Notes: generated by a model from the sequence alone, not told the origin. A stretch of 64,000 nt of DNA from CAMLJR01 sp964500675 (GCA_964500675.1 CAZCNY010000001.1:496001-560000); one strand, 5' to 3'. Counted from the stretch's first letter, positions 27,192-36,487 are shown. Numbers and translations are program-made.

Positions 27192-27555
27192 TACGCAGAC
27201 GCGGGCGAATTAACGCGTTGTACACCAACAGAATCAACCAATAAAAAACGATACCGATCGAATCGGCCACCACATCCATCGCATCGGCATCGCGATCCGG
27301 CGTGAAATATTGTGCGATTTCGATGCCGATACCGTAGCCGACCAACGCCAGCGCAATCTGCCAAAACGGCCGGCGCGGAAACGCATGAGAAGCCAGGAAC
27401 GACAACGTAAAAAATGCTGTCCAATGATCGAGCTTGTCCCAACCCGAAGTCACCGGAACCTCGTGCGCCGGCATTAACGCCAATGTCGTAATCGCAATAA
27501 CCGCGACTATCAATCCCAATCGCGCAAGACGGACATCCAACCAACTCAATAGCAT
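27184..27555 (-). CDS. VanZ-like membrane protein
   Basis: 123 residues with four hydrophobic helices and the VanZ-type motif SGWDKLDHWTAFFTLSFLA, then EIAQYFTPDRDADAMDVVADSIG. VanZ-like proteins are small membrane proteins, named from teicoplanin resistance, but in Gram-negatives they have no settled function. Located between an MBL-fold hydrolase (13 bp upstream) and the flavodoxin-like gene, all on one strand. Confidence 0.8.
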   Translation of the reverse strand: MLLSWLDVRLARLGLIVAVIAITTLALMPAHEVPVTSGWDKLDHWTAFFTLSFLASHAFPRRPFWQIALALVGYGIGIEIAQYFTPDRDADAMDVVADSIGIVFYWLILLVYNALIRPRLRTE

Positions 27556-27567
27556 TTTTATTTCACC

Positions 27568-28212
27568 TCAGCCAAAACGTTTATCGGCCACGAACGGATT
27601 GTGCAAACGCTCCGCGCCGAATGTCGACGTCGGACCATGTCCCGGCACGAATTCGACATCGTCGCCGAGCGGCCACAATTTTTCGCGGATCGAATGTATG
27701 AGCGTATCGTAATCGCCGCGCGGAAAATCGGTGCGGCCGATCGAACCCTGGAACAGCACATCGCCAACCCACGCCACGCGCGAAGCGCGATGAAAAAACA
27801 CCACGTGACCCGGTGTGTGACCTGGGCAGAAATACACTTCGAGCGCCTGCTTGCCGAATGTGACCGTATCGCCGTCGTTCAACCAGCGATCGGGCTCGAA
27901 CGCTTTGGTCGGCGGCAGACCAAAACGCTGGCTCGCCTCTTCGATTTGATCGATCCAAAATTTATCTTCTTTTTGCGGGCCTTCGATCGGCACGTGGAAC
28001 TCCTCACGCACAGCGGCGGCAGCGCCGCAATGATCCATATGACCATGGGTGAGAAAAATTTTTTCGAGCGTCACGCCGAGTTTTTGCAGCGCTTCGCGCA
28101 GCCGCGGCAGATCGCCGCCCGGATCGACCAGTGCCGCATGCTGCGTTTCCTCGCACACCAAAATACTGCAGTTTTGTTGGAACGCCGTGACCGGCACGAT
28201 TGCGCATTTCAT
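27568..28212 (-). CDS. MBL-fold hydrolase, glyoxalase II-like (YcbL type)
   Basis: About 214 residues from ATG 28212 (AGGTGG 8 nt upstream). Metallo-beta-lactamase fold with THGHMDHCGAAA near residue 55, PGHTPGHVVFF, VGDVLFQGSIGRTDFPRGD and a C-terminal PGHG. The compact length and the GRTDFP motif match YcbL-type enzymes, which hydrolyse S-lactoylglutathione or related thioesters. Substrate assignment is from family knowledge only. Confidence 0.88.
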   Translation of the reverse strand: MKCAIVPVTAFQQNCSILVCEETQHAALVDPGGDLPRLREALQKLGVTLEKIFLTHGHMDHCGAAAAVREEFHVPIEGPQKEDKFWIDQIEEASQRFGLPPTKAFEPDRWLNDGDTVTFGKQALEVYFCPGHTPGHVVFFHRASRVAWVGDVLFQGSIGRTDFPRGDYDTLIHSIREKLWPLGDDVEFVPGHGPTSTFGAERLHNPFVADKRFG

Positions 28213-28260
28213 CGCTAAAACCACCTAAATTACCGAGCGCACGAGCATACCATAAAAGGA

Positions 28261-28289
28261 TTGATAACCCGGCGCCACTCGGCTAGAGT
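28261..28289 (+). promoter_or_regulatory. Promoter of tRNA-Ser
   Basis: TTGATA (28261-28266), a 17-bp spacer and TAGAGT (28284-28289) form a good sigma-70 promoter. The predicted start near 28296 leaves about 43 nt before the mature tRNA. Confidence 0.6.
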
Positions 28290-28338
28290 ACCGGCCCTCG
28301 CCGCCAGGCGAAATAACGCTTAAGTTACGAAAAGTTTT

Positions 28339-28429
28339 GGTGAGATGTCCGAGCGGTTGAAGGAGCACGCCTGGAAAGCGTGTAAACGTTAATAGCGTTT
28401 CGAGGGTTCGAATCCCTCTCTCACCGCCA
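28339..28429 (+). tRNA. tRNA-Ser(GGA)
   Basis: The acceptor arms GGTGAGA and TCTCACC pair. The anticodon stem-loop CACGC-CTGGAAA-GCGTG carries anticodon GGA, reading UCC/UCU. A long variable arm (AAACGTTAATAGCGTTT) as expected for class II serine tRNAs is followed by the T arm AGGGTTCGAATCCCT, with a genomically encoded CCA at the 3' end. No integrase or repeat of the tRNA end is seen nearby. Confidence 0.97.
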
Positions 28430-28604
28430 TTCAGTCAGTTCAACTCGAACCACGGGCGAGAAAATTCGTGCAAGCTGTCGATTTTTCAAACCGACCCGCT
28501 CGATTGTGATAACGCAAATTCTAGAAGCCGTCTTCGATAAATTAATTTCTTGATCTAACAACATCGCGGTCTAGCTGCACAAGCTTGCTCACAAACACGC
28601 CATT

Positions 28605-29825
28605 TCATTGATAGCGCAGCGCTTCAATTGGATTCAAACGAGCCGCCTTGTTGGCCGGATAAAATCCGAAGAAAACACCCACCGCCGCTGCAACCGCGAA
28701 TGCCAGCAAAACCGATGCGCCGGTGATGACAATCACCATGTGCGCGAACAAACTCGTGATCAAAGCGCCCAATACTCCAAGCATTACGCCCACCAAACAA
28801 CCGATGGCCGAAATGATGATGGCCTCGAGTAAAAACTGCATTCTCACATCGTGTTCGCGCGCGCCGATGGCCATGCGAATGCCGATTTCGCGCGTGCGTT
28901 CGGTTACCGAAACCAACATGATATTCATAATTCCGATACCGCCGACGATGAGCGATATCGACGCGATGGCGCCGAGCATCAACGTCATCACGCGGCTGGT
29001 GTCCGCGGCTGCATTCGCCACCGCCGTGAGATTGCGAATATCGAAATCATTATCCATGAATTCCTGGAGATGATGACGCTGCCGCAACAGCTGTCTCATG
29101 TCGCGCTCGGCCGCTGTCATTGCCGCGGCCGATGCCGCTTGCACGATGAGCAAACGGACCGAACCCGGAAATTGACTGCCGAACAATTTCCGCTGCGCGG
29201 TGGTCACCGGAATCAATATCGTGTCGTCCTGATCCTGACCATTGAGACTCTGACCTTTTGCCGCGAGCACTCCGATCACGACATAAGGACTCTTGCCGAT
29301 GCGTATGGTTTTGCCGACCGGTTCTTCATCGCCAAAGAGATTGGCAACCACGGTTTGACCAAGCAGTGCCACGCGTGTTGCCGAGCGCACATCGGCATCG
29401 GTAAATAGCGCGCCCTCGCTCAAACTCCAGTTGCGAATATCGATATATGACGGCGTGGTGCCGACCACGCTGGTGCTCCAGTTATTCGAGCCATAAACCG
29501 CCTGCGCCGTGCCCGGTTGCATGGGCGCCGCAGCGGCAATACTCGATAACTCTTTTATCGCGTCGGCATCGCCCATCGTCAACGTCTGCGCCCCGCCGCT
29601 GCCCGAACGCACACCGCCCGTCGTCGTCGAACCCGACAACACGATAAAAAGATTGCTGCCCATCGCAGCGATCGACGCATCGACCCGATACTGCGCGCCC
29701 TGTCCGATCGCCGTCATCATGACCACGGCACCGACACCGATCATCATTCCCAGCATCGTCAACATTGTGCGGGTACGGTTGGCGCGCATCGCCAGCCACG
29801 CTTCTTCGAGCATCGGTCCAATCAT
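28605..29825 (-). CDS. MacB-type ABC transporter permease (FtsX domain)
   Basis: 406 residues: an N-terminal helix (TMLGMMIGVGAVVMMTAIG), a periplasmic MacB-PCD-like domain, then three C-terminal helices with the conserved EIGIRMAIGAREHDVRMQFLLEA. MacB-type transporters are mechanotransmission ABC exporters. Here the permease is a separate polypeptide from its ATPase (29822-30541, 4-bp overlap), unlike fused MacB. Last gene of a five-gene efflux operon. Confidence 0.88.
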   Translation of the reverse strand: MIGPMLEEAWLAMRANRTRTMLTMLGMMIGVGAVVMMTAIGQGAQYRVDASIAAMGSNLFIVLSGSTTTGGVRSGSGGAQTLTMGDADAIKELSSIAAAAPMQPGTAQAVYGSNNWSTSVVGTTPSYIDIRNWSLSEGALFTDADVRSATRVALLGQTVVANLFGDEEPVGKTIRIGKSPYVVIGVLAAKGQSLNGQDQDDTILIPVTTAQRKLFGSQFPGSVRLLIVQAASAAAMTAAERDMRQLLRQRHHLQEFMDNDFDIRNLTAVANAAADTSRVMTLMLGAIASISLIVGGIGIMNIMLVSVTERTREIGIRMAIGAREHDVRMQFLLEAIIISAIGCLVGVMLGVLGALITSLFAHMVIVITGASVLLAFAVAAAVGVFFGFYPANKAARLNPIEALRYQ

Positions 29826-30541
29826 ACCCGTGCTTCCGCATCGCGCCGATGCAAAACCGGCGCATCGTTTTTGACTTGACCATCGACGATCTGGATCAAG
29901 CGATGCGCATAGGCCGCAACATCCGGTTCGTGCGTGACAATCACAATGGTGATGCCTTCGTCGCGATTCAGCGCGACCAGCACGCGCATAATGTCGTCGC
30001 TGGTTTTCGTGTCGAGATTGCCGGTCGGCTCATCCGCTAAAATCAATTTCGGTTCGTTGACGAGCGCGCGCGCGATGGCAACGCGTTGCTGTTGGCCGCC
30101 CGATACTTGATTGGGACGCGAGGATGCGAATTGTCCCAAACCAACTTTATCGAGCATCGCCTTGGCTCGCGCTTGGCGCGTCGCTTTATTCACACCGCGA
30201 TAAACCAGCGGCAGCGCGACATTATTTTCGAGGTCTGCGCGCGCGAGCAGATTGAAACCTTGAAAAACGAAACCGATGACTTCGTTGCGCAAACGCGCCA
30301 GTTCGTCTTTCGATAAAACGCTCACATCCCTGCCATCGAGAAAGTAGCGCCCGGCGCTCGGCATATCCAGGCAGCCGAGAATATTCATCAACGTCGATTT
30401 GCCCGAACCCGATGGCCCCATGATGGCGACGAACTCACCGGCGTCGATGACCAAATCGATGCCGCGCAAAACATCGACCGGCCCCGCCATCGTCGCGTAC
30501 TGCTTGCGCAGACCTTCGACCCGAATCAGCGCGGTCGCCAT
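29822..30541 (-). CDS. MacB/LolD-type ABC transporter ATP-binding protein
   Basis: 239 residues with Walker A GPSGSGKSTLMNIL (about residue 42), Q-loop FVFQGFNLLARADLENNVALPL, the ABC signature VSGGQQQRVAIARAL and Walker B LILADEPTGNLDTKTS. This pattern is typical of the LolD/MacB subfamily that pairs with FtsX-domain permeases. Start and stop codons overlap those of its neighbours (1 bp with the adaptor gene, 4 bp with the permease gene). Confidence 0.92.
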   Translation of the reverse strand: MATALIRVEGLRKQYATMAGPVDVLRGIDLVIDAGEFVAIMGPSGSGKSTLMNILGCLDMPSAGRYFLDGRDVSVLSKDELARLRNEVIGFVFQGFNLLARADLENNVALPLVYRGVNKATRQARAKAMLDKVGLGQFASSRPNQVSGGQQQRVAIARALVNEPKLILADEPTGNLDTKTSDDIMRVLVALNRDEGITIVIVTHEPDVAAYAHRLIQIVDGQVKNDAPVLHRRDAEARV

Positions 30542-31692
30542 CAGAACATCCTGATGCGCGGCGCATTGGCCGCTTGCGGCGCCGCCGCGCGCAAATCTTC
30601 AGTGACAACGCGGTCGCCCGCTTTGAGATCGCCGTGCACAATTTCCGTGTAGCGGCTGTCGGCAATACCGATTGTGATCGGCACCGCTCGTAATTGCTGT
30701 TTATCGATGACATACACAACGCTGCGCGCGGGCTCGCGTTTAGCATTTGCGACGGTGCCAGCGCGCGGTTTGAAACGCAGCGCGGCATTCGGCACCAGCA
30801 ATACCTGTTTGCGCTCGGCAATAATAATATTGACGAACGCCGTCATACCCGGCATTAAAATCTGATCCGGGTTGTCGACGGCGACAACGACGTCATACGT
30901 GACCACATTCTGCTGCACGGTGGGATTGAGACGAATCTGGCGCACGCGGCCTTCGAAAATGCGATTCGCAAACGCATCGACATTGAAGCGCACGCGTTGA
31001 TCGATTTTGATATTGCCGATATCCGCTTCCGCGAAACTGGAATCGATCTGCATTTTGCGCAAATCCTGCGCGATTCGAAATAATGTCGGCGTTTGAAAAC
31101 TCGCGGCCACCGTTTGTCCCACGTCCACTTGCCGATCGACGACAATGCCGGATACCGGCGACCGAATCGTTGCGTAAGCGAGATTGATGCGATCCTTATC
31201 CAACTGCGCACGGGATTGTTTCAACTGTGCTTGTGCGGCTTGCAGAGATTGCAGCGCGTCATCGTAATCCTGCTTGGCAATGGAATCCTCATCGAGCAGC
31301 GCATGTTTGCGTCGCTCCGCCACCGCCGCGAACGCAAGCGCAATTTGCGCGTTGGCGACATTCGCTTCGCTGATATGCACCTGCGCCTGCAACAGCGCCG
31401 GATCGAGTTCGAGCAAGGCCTGTCCTTGTTTGACGTGATCGTTGAAATCCGCGTGAAGCACCTTCACGGTACCGGACACCTGCGTGCCGACACTGACGAG
31501 CACCACCGGATTTAAAGTGCCATTGGCCGCAACGGTTTGCGTGACATCGCCGATTGCCAGCGTTTCCGTTTTGAACTGAGTCTCCAACCGCGGCGATGCG
31601 CGATGCACAAAAATAACAACGCCTGTCAAAACCAACCCGAGCAACGCGCAGATCCATACAAATTGTCTTTTTAAAAAAAAAGGGGTCGTCAT
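30541..31692 (-). CDS. MacA-type periplasmic adaptor (membrane fusion protein)
   Basis: 383 residues from ATG 31692; the frame is open further upstream but that part overlaps the permease gene. One N-terminal transmembrane helix (FVWICALLGLVLTGVVIFV), a lipoyl/barrel-sandwich half (VSGTVKVLHADFNDHVKQGQ), a coiled-coil hairpin (about 130-190, QAQLKQSRAQLDKDRI), the second lipoyl half (TIRSPVSGIVVDRQVDVGQTV) and a beta-barrel/membrane-proximal region. It should bridge the MacB-like exporter to an outer-membrane channel such as TolC; no channel gene is present here. Confidence 0.9.
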   Translation of the reverse strand: MTTPFFLKRQFVWICALLGLVLTGVVIFVHRASPRLETQFKTETLAIGDVTQTVAANGTLNPVVLVSVGTQVSGTVKVLHADFNDHVKQGQALLELDPALLQAQVHISEANVANAQIALAFAAVAERRKHALLDEDSIAKQDYDDALQSLQAAQAQLKQSRAQLDKDRINLAYATIRSPVSGIVVDRQVDVGQTVAASFQTPTLFRIAQDLRKMQIDSSFAEADIGNIKIDQRVRFNVDAFANRIFEGRVRQIRLNPTVQQNVVTYDVVVAVDNPDQILMPGMTAFVNIIIAERKQVLLVPNAALRFKPRAGTVANAKREPARSVVYVIDKQQLRAVPITIGIADSRYTEIVHGDLKAGDRVVTEDLRAAAPQAANAPRIRMF

Positions 31693-31703
31693 GGCTCGGC
31701 ATT

Positions 31704-32507
31704 TCAAGTGGCAATACGTGGATAGATCCAGCCGGCAAGCAGAACCAAACCGGCGAGCGCAACCGCAAGCACGATAAAATCGATTTGCAGTCCCAGCATG
31801 CTCGATCCGCTTACAAGCATCAATGCGCGCAAGCCGTCGACTTCGTAAGTGAGAGGATTGGCGCGAGCGACACATTGCAACCAACTCGGCATAATCACGG
31901 TTGGATAAATAGCATTGCTGGCAAAAAACAATGGCATCGTCAGCACCTGGCCAATCCCCATAAAGCGTTCGCGCGTTTTGACGATACAGGCGACGATCAG
32001 CGAAAACGTCGAGAACAGCGCGGCCCCCAACAGCACCAGCGCGATCACGCCTACGATCGACGTCAGCTGCCATTGCATCTTGACGCCGAGCAGGAGCGCC
32101 AGCAAATAAATAATCACCGCCTGCGACAATGCGCGCACGCCGGCCGAAATCGCCTTGCCGAGTACCAGCGCGGTGCGCGGCGCGGGACTCGCGAGAAACT
32201 TGTGCACGATACCGAGATCGCGCTCCCAAATAATCGAGATACCGTAGAAAATCGCGACAAAAAGCACGCTTTGCGCGAGCACGCCCGGCGCCAGAAAATC
32301 GATATAGTTCAAGTTGCCGGTGGGAATGGCATGGCTGCGCGCAAAAACTTGTCCGAATACGAGCAGCCACAACATCGGCTGAATCGCGCGCGTCAACAAT
32401 TCCGTGGGATCATGCCGAAGCTTGCGGGTCTCGATGTCTGCGATGGCAAATACAATTGCGCAATAGCGCCGCACCGGAGAAATTCGGCGCAGCAGACATG
32501 TTTCCAT
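31704..32507 (-). CDS. ABC-2 type transporter permease
   Basis: About 267 residues from ATG 32507, 4 bp after the ATPase gene. A frame open further upstream lies within the ATPase gene and is not protein-like. Six predicted helices are present, with the ABC-2 signature region RTALVLGKAISAGVRALSQAV and MPLFFASNAIYPTVIMPSWL, as in DrrB/NodJ-type permeases. It pairs with the DrrA/NodI-type ATPase immediately upstream. Confidence 0.88.
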   Translation of the reverse strand: METCLLRRISPVRRYCAIVFAIADIETRKLRHDPTELLTRAIQPMLWLLVFGQVFARSHAIPTGNLNYIDFLAPGVLAQSVLFVAIFYGISIIWERDLGIVHKFLASPAPRTALVLGKAISAGVRALSQAVIIYLLALLLGVKMQWQLTSIVGVIALVLLGAALFSTFSLIVACIVKTRERFMGIGQVLTMPLFFASNAIYPTVIMPSWLQCVARANPLTYEVDGLRALMLVSGSSMLGLQIDFIVLAVALAGLVLLAGWIYPRIAT

Positions 32508-32511
32508 TGCA

Positions 32512-33321
32512 TTAGCCGAGTTGTTTTGCCGTGCGCCTGACTTCGGCCGTTTCACTGTAAGCCCCTTCAGCTTCGCGATGATCGTCGGTGTAATGAGCGA
32601 ACACTTCATCGAGTGTCGCCTCGCGATGATTATGATCGGGAAGCGATTTTCGCAGCGTGTCGACCGCGCCTTCCACGACAATGGCGCCGCGCTGCATGAT
32701 GGCAATGCGCGTGCACAAACGCTCCGCTTCGTCCATGTAATGCGTGGTCAAAAAAATCGTTGTGCCGAATTCCGCGCGCAAGCGCTGAATACGCTGCCAC
32801 ACGGCTTCGCGCGCCACCGGATCGAGACCGACCGTAGGTTCATCCAAAAATAAAAGTTGCGGTCGGTGCAGCATCGATTGCGCAATTTCCAGGCGCCGAA
32901 TCATGCCGCCCGAATAAGTGCGCACCAATCTGTCGGCGGCATCGTCCAAATTCATGAACGCGAGACCTTCGCGTATGCGCGTTTCGCGCGCGCTGCGGGG
33001 AATATCGTACAGCCGCGCAAACACATTCAAATTCTCGTAGCCCGTCAGCTCGCCATCTGCCGAAAGCGCCTGCGGCACATAGCCGATCACGCGCCGGACT
33101 TGCGCCGGCTCGCGCGCAACATCGAAGCCAGCGATGCTCGCGCTGCCGGAGCTAGGCGGCAATAATGTTGTCAGCATTTTGATCAGCGTACTCTTTCCCG
33201 CGGCGTTGCGCCCGAGCAAACCGAATACTTCACCTGCGGCAACCGAAAACGTGGCGCGATCGACGGCAACAATATCGGCAAAGCGCCGCGTCAACGCGCG
33301 GATCGTCAGAATATCTGCCAC
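32512..33321 (-). CDS. ABC-2 type transporter ATP-binding protein (DrrA/NodI-like)
   Basis: About 269 residues from GTG 33321 (AGGGG 7 nt upstream). An open frame to 33357 offers a longer but less likely start. Walker A is GRNAAGKSTLIKML (an unusual AA instead of the common GA), the signature is YSGGMIRRLEIAQSML, Walker B is LLFLDEPTVGLDPVAR, and the H-loop is LTTHYMDEAERL. The C-terminus is short and polar. First gene of the five-gene efflux operon running to 28605. Confidence 0.9.
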   Translation of the reverse strand: MADILTIRALTRRFADIVAVDRATFSVAAGEVFGLLGRNAAGKSTLIKMLTTLLPPSSGSASIAGFDVAREPAQVRRVIGYVPQALSADGELTGYENLNVFARLYDIPRSARETRIREGLAFMNLDDAADRLVRTYSGGMIRRLEIAQSMLHRPQLLFLDEPTVGLDPVAREAVWQRIQRLRAEFGTTIFLTTHYMDEAERLCTRIAIMQRGAIVVEGAVDTLRKSLPDHNHREATLDEVFAHYTDDHREAEGAYSETAEVRRTAKQLG

Positions 33322-33366
33322 GCTGGAGCCCCTCGATAAAAGCCCGGCATCGCGCAACGTTAAACG

Positions 33367-33999
33367 TCAGCGCAGATTCGGAAACAATTGAACCAGGCCA
33401 TCGGCGATAAATTCGACCGCCACGGCAGCGAGTATAAGCCCCATTATTCGAGTCACGACATTGATGCCGGTGCGCCCCAATCGTTCCGCAATGGGCTCGG
33501 CCAGATACAATGCCACTACCACACTGCCGGCGACCAATAACGCGGCAATCACCAGCGCGCCGTAATCGATCAATGAGTGGGCTTTATGCGCGTAGATAAT
33601 GGCCGTGCTGATAGCGCCCGGCCCGGCGAGCAGCGGAATCGCCAGTGGCACGATGGCGATGTTGTCTTTTTCTTCGCCTTCACGATACTCCTCCGCAGTA
33701 TGACGCGCTCCGCCTTGCTGCGCATTTAACATCGCAACCGCCATCAGCAAGATTAATATGCCGCCGCCGACACGAAACGACGGGATGCCGATGCCGAAAA
33801 ATTGCAGCAAGTTATCGCCGATGAAAATGCTAACGATCAACACCACGGCGACTGTCGCGGCGGATATACGCGCGGTGGCGCGTCGCTCAAGAGCGGATTG
33901 ATTACGCGTATACATTATGAAAAGCGGAATGGCGCCGATCGGGTTCACAATGACAAACAAGGCGGTAAATATATGAAGGTAGGCGCTCAATAAATGCAT
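33367..33999 (-). CDS. MarC-family integral membrane protein
   Basis: About 210 residues from ATG 33999; the in-frame extension to 34143 is not protein-like. Six helices, with the family hallmarks FTALFVIVNPIGAIPLFIMYT at the start and NIAIVPLAIPLLAGPGAISTAI in the middle. MarC proteins (UPF0056) are membrane proteins of unknown transport function; the old link to multiple antibiotic resistance has not held up. Located 45 bp upstream of the efflux operon on the same strand. Confidence 0.9.
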   Translation of the reverse strand: MHLLSAYLHIFTALFVIVNPIGAIPLFIMYTRNQSALERRATARISAATVAVVLIVSIFIGDNLLQFFGIGIPSFRVGGGILILLMAVAMLNAQQGGARHTAEEYREGEEKDNIAIVPLAIPLLAGPGAISTAIIYAHKAHSLIDYGALVIAALLVAGSVVVALYLAEPIAERLGRTGINVVTRIMGLILAAVAVEFIADGLVQLFPNLR

Positions 34000-34180
34000 A
34001 TTTTTTTCGTCGCTAAAACACAGTACGGGTTTGAATGATACGCTTCGAGGCGAATTCATGATCGCAGATAAGACACCGCAATTGCCATCAAGAATGCCAT
34101 GAACGCACCGCAAGTCAACGCATCCCTGCGCTGACTTGCACACGCCGATCGATAAGCGACAATCAACCTACCTGCGCATG

Positions 34181-34858
34181 TTACGCCTGCGTTTGCACCA
34201 CATTACCAAAGCTGTTCGCGCCTTGAATATTTTGCGAAAGCGATTGCAAAAAGCTGGTTAATGTCGCGCCGTTGTTCGATGCGCCCGTCGCTGCCAACAA
34301 ATTGTTGAAGCTGTCCTGCAACGCAGACAGCGTGGGGCTCGTCGCGGAGCCGCCGGTCGCGCCGCCCGCCGTTGCCGAGGATGAGGCAGACAACTCTTGT
34401 ATCAAATTTTGCACGCCCGCTTCAAGACGTCCAGCACCGCCGTGATGATGGTGCGGTGCCAGCGTTGTGGCGACAGTGTTGTTCGCGGCACTCACCGATG
34501 AATGAGTTGTGTCGGTCCCGCTTTGCGCGCTGGTCGCACCGGCCGTACCGCCGGTTTGCAGTGCAGCAAACAGCGATTGTAAAAATGCTTGCAACGTCTG
34601 CTGAACATCGCCGGTGGTGGACGCAGTATTCGATGCGCTGGTGCCGCCGCTATTCGTTGAAGAATTGCTGCCGTTAACGCCGATGCTGGACAGCGAGCTC
34701 TCAAGCGCTGAAATCAAAAAGCCGCCACGAGCACCACTAACTCTGCCGCCGCCGCTGCCATCATTATCGCCGTCGCCATCCGCCGCCGTGGCGGTATTGC
34801 TAGGTAACGGCGGTTGATACAAATACGAAGTGGAAATATTGTTGATTGTATTGGACAT
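34181..34858 (-). CDS. Low-complexity Ser/Gly/Ala/Thr/Asn-rich protein of unknown function
   Basis: 225 residues, preceded by GGGGGGAG 2 nt before the ATG. There is no signal peptide or transmembrane helix. The N-terminus MSNTINNISTSYLYQPPL and an aspartate/glycine segment (DGDGDNDGSGGG) are followed by Ser/Gly/Ala/Thr-rich linkers. These alternate with short amphipathic helices of similar pattern: VQQTLQAFLQSLFAALQ, LEAGVQNLIQELS, LSALQDSFNNLLAATG and LTSFLQSLSQNIQ. A His4 run (HHHHGG) lies near residue 137. The helices may be degenerate internal repeats. No family recognised; codon use looks like that of a real gene. Confidence 0.6.
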   Translation of the reverse strand: MSNTINNISTSYLYQPPLPSNTATAADGDGDNDGSGGGRVSGARGGFLISALESSLSSIGVNGSNSSTNSGGTSASNTASTTGDVQQTLQAFLQSLFAALQTGGTAGATSAQSGTDTTHSSVSAANNTVATTLAPHHHHGGAGRLEAGVQNLIQELSASSSATAGGATGGSATSPTLSALQDSFNNLLAATGASNNGATLTSFLQSLSQNIQGANSFGNVVQTQA

Positions 34859-35464
34859 GACTCCCCCCTGGGATCAGAGATTTTTAAATCAGAAAATACG
34901 CATCGCAACTGAAATAAAATAAAAACGATTAAACAACTTGGTACTGTGTCATCTAATTTCGTCGCCACGTGCGGCGTTGCTTTGTGCTTCAGCAAGGCAG
35001 ATGCCATTATTCATCACTGATAGATTTATCCAAACTTTTGAACTCGTGTAAGCTTGTCGTCAGATGCCGAACAAAAAGAGCTAGATTTGGATGCCTATTC
35101 AGCATCGCAGCGCCAACCTGCGCGGAAAAATATTGCCGCTGTGCGGCACAAAATTTCCGGCTCGCTATTGCCATCTCGAGGTCGTAAACATTTCGAATCA
35201 ATATAAATAAAATGCTTCTTCAAGTTTTTGCAATTCCAGCGGATTTATCACTGACCTACGTCTGACGCAGCAATCTTAACAACACAGTCTGTTCCACGTA
35301 CGCGGGAGGTAAAACGAGGAGAATTCAGGTTTTGGTATCATGCTTATAGACTTCGTTAAAGAATAGCATTGTACAAACGGCTGAAATTGATCAGCCTTGT
35401 ACCGGTCATCTTATTGACCTTTGCTTATTTCACTCCCTGTACCCAGATCAGCAAGTGCGCAGAC
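34859..35464. other. Intergenic region without convincing gene
   Basis: About 600 bp between the low-complexity gene (minus) and apbE (plus). Short frames exist (for example 35007-35201 minus, 64 codons from TTG) but have no ribosome-binding site or recognisable product. The region is relatively A+T-rich and must hold the divergent promoters. I see no repeat or riboswitch in it. Confidence 0.5.
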
Positions 35465-36487
35465 ATGACACGCAGCCCTTTGCAATTTTTATTATTGGTG
35501 ATTTTCCTATCGGGCTGTCGCGACGATACAGGGCAACACCTGCTGGAGATTCATGGGCAGACCATGGGAACGGAATATTCGGTCAAAGTGGTGGGAGAAT
35601 TTCCCGGCGGTGAGGAGGCGCTGCACGCTCAAGTCGATACGCTGCTGAAACATTATAACGACGCAATATCCACGTACGATCCGAATTCCACGCTATCTAA
35701 ATTCAATCGGCAACAAACCACTGAGCCATTTCCCATCACGCAGGATATGGCCGATATTTTTATCGAAGCGCTTCGTATCGGGCATCGCACCGATGGCTTG
35801 CTCGATGTCACCGTCGGCCCGCTGGTCAATCTGTGGGGCTTCGGTCCCGATGCGCGCCCGGTGAAAACGCCCACAGAACAGCAAATCGCCGACGCGAGAC
35901 AACGCATAGGCATCGATCATCTGCACATCGAAGTGAGTTCAGACCACGCCACGGTGCGCAAAGATATCGCGACGATGTATGTTGACCTTTCTACTTTCGG
36001 CGAGGGGTTCGGCGCGGATAAAGTCGCTGAATTTCTTGAATCGCGCGGCGTCCAAAATTATCTGATCGATATCGCAGGCGCTTCACGCAGTCGCGGCGTG
36101 AATGCGCAAGGCAGGCAGTGGCGCCTGGGGATTCAGAAACCGACGGATCAGTCCGCGGATGTGCAGGCCGCTATTATTCCAAACGGTCGCGCGGTCAGTA
36201 CTTCCGGCAGCTACCGCAACTATTACGAGCTCGATGGCAAGCGCTATTCGCACATCATCGATCCACGTACGGGCAGACCGATTACACATCATTTGGTTTC
36301 CGCAACCGTGATCGCCGAAACCGCGCTCGAAGCGGATGGCTGGGATACGGCGCTGATGGTCATGGGCACGTCGGCAGCGCTTCGATTTGCCGAGCAAAAT
36401 CATCTTGCTGTCTATCTAGTGACAAAAACGGATAAAGGTTTTGATGTGCGGTTTTCACACGCGTTCTCACCCTACCTGGAACAATGA
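35465..36487 (+). CDS. apbE: FAD:protein FMN transferase (ApbE), lipoprotein
   Basis: About 340 residues from ATG 35465, which gives a lipoprotein signal with lipobox LSGC; an open frame from TTG 35369 would bury this signal. Motifs: HGQTMGTEYSVKV, DGLLDVTVGPLVNLWGFGP, IDIAGASRSRGV and YSHIIDPRTGRPI, then DGWDTALMVMG (metal and FAD site). ApbE attaches FMN covalently to threonine of flavoproteins such as NqrB/C, RnfG or NosR-like proteins in the periplasm. In the AGAS segment the more usual sequence is GG; this might affect FAD binding. No client flavoprotein is encoded in the window. Confidence 0.92.
   Translation: MTRSPLQFLLLVIFLSGCRDDTGQHLLEIHGQTMGTEYSVKVVGEFPGGEEALHAQVDTLLKHYNDAISTYDPNSTLSKFNRQQTTEPFPITQDMADIFIEALRIGHRTDGLLDVTVGPLVNLWGFGPDARPVKTPTEQQIADARQRIGIDHLHIEVSSDHATVRKDIATMYVDLSTFGEGFGADKVAEFLESRGVQNYLIDIAGASRSRGVNAQGRQWRLGIQKPTDQSADVQAAIIPNGRAVSTSGSYRNYYELDGKRYSHIIDPRTGRPITHHLVSATVIAETALEADGWDTALMVMGTSAALRFAEQNHLAVYLVTKTDKGFDVRFSHAFSPYLEQ

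Noticed and set aside
28339..28604. tRNA-Ser as an integration site
   Set aside because: No integrase, no repeated copy of the tRNA 3' end and no foreign-looking block beside it.
30541..32370. A 609-codon adaptor with a long N-terminal extension
   Set aside because: The extra part overlaps the ABC-2 permease gene in another frame and is Arg-rich shadow sequence; the real start is ATG 31692.
35007..35201. 64-codon minus-strand frame upstream of apbE
   Set aside because: Starts with TTG, has no ribosome-binding site, and nothing supports translation.
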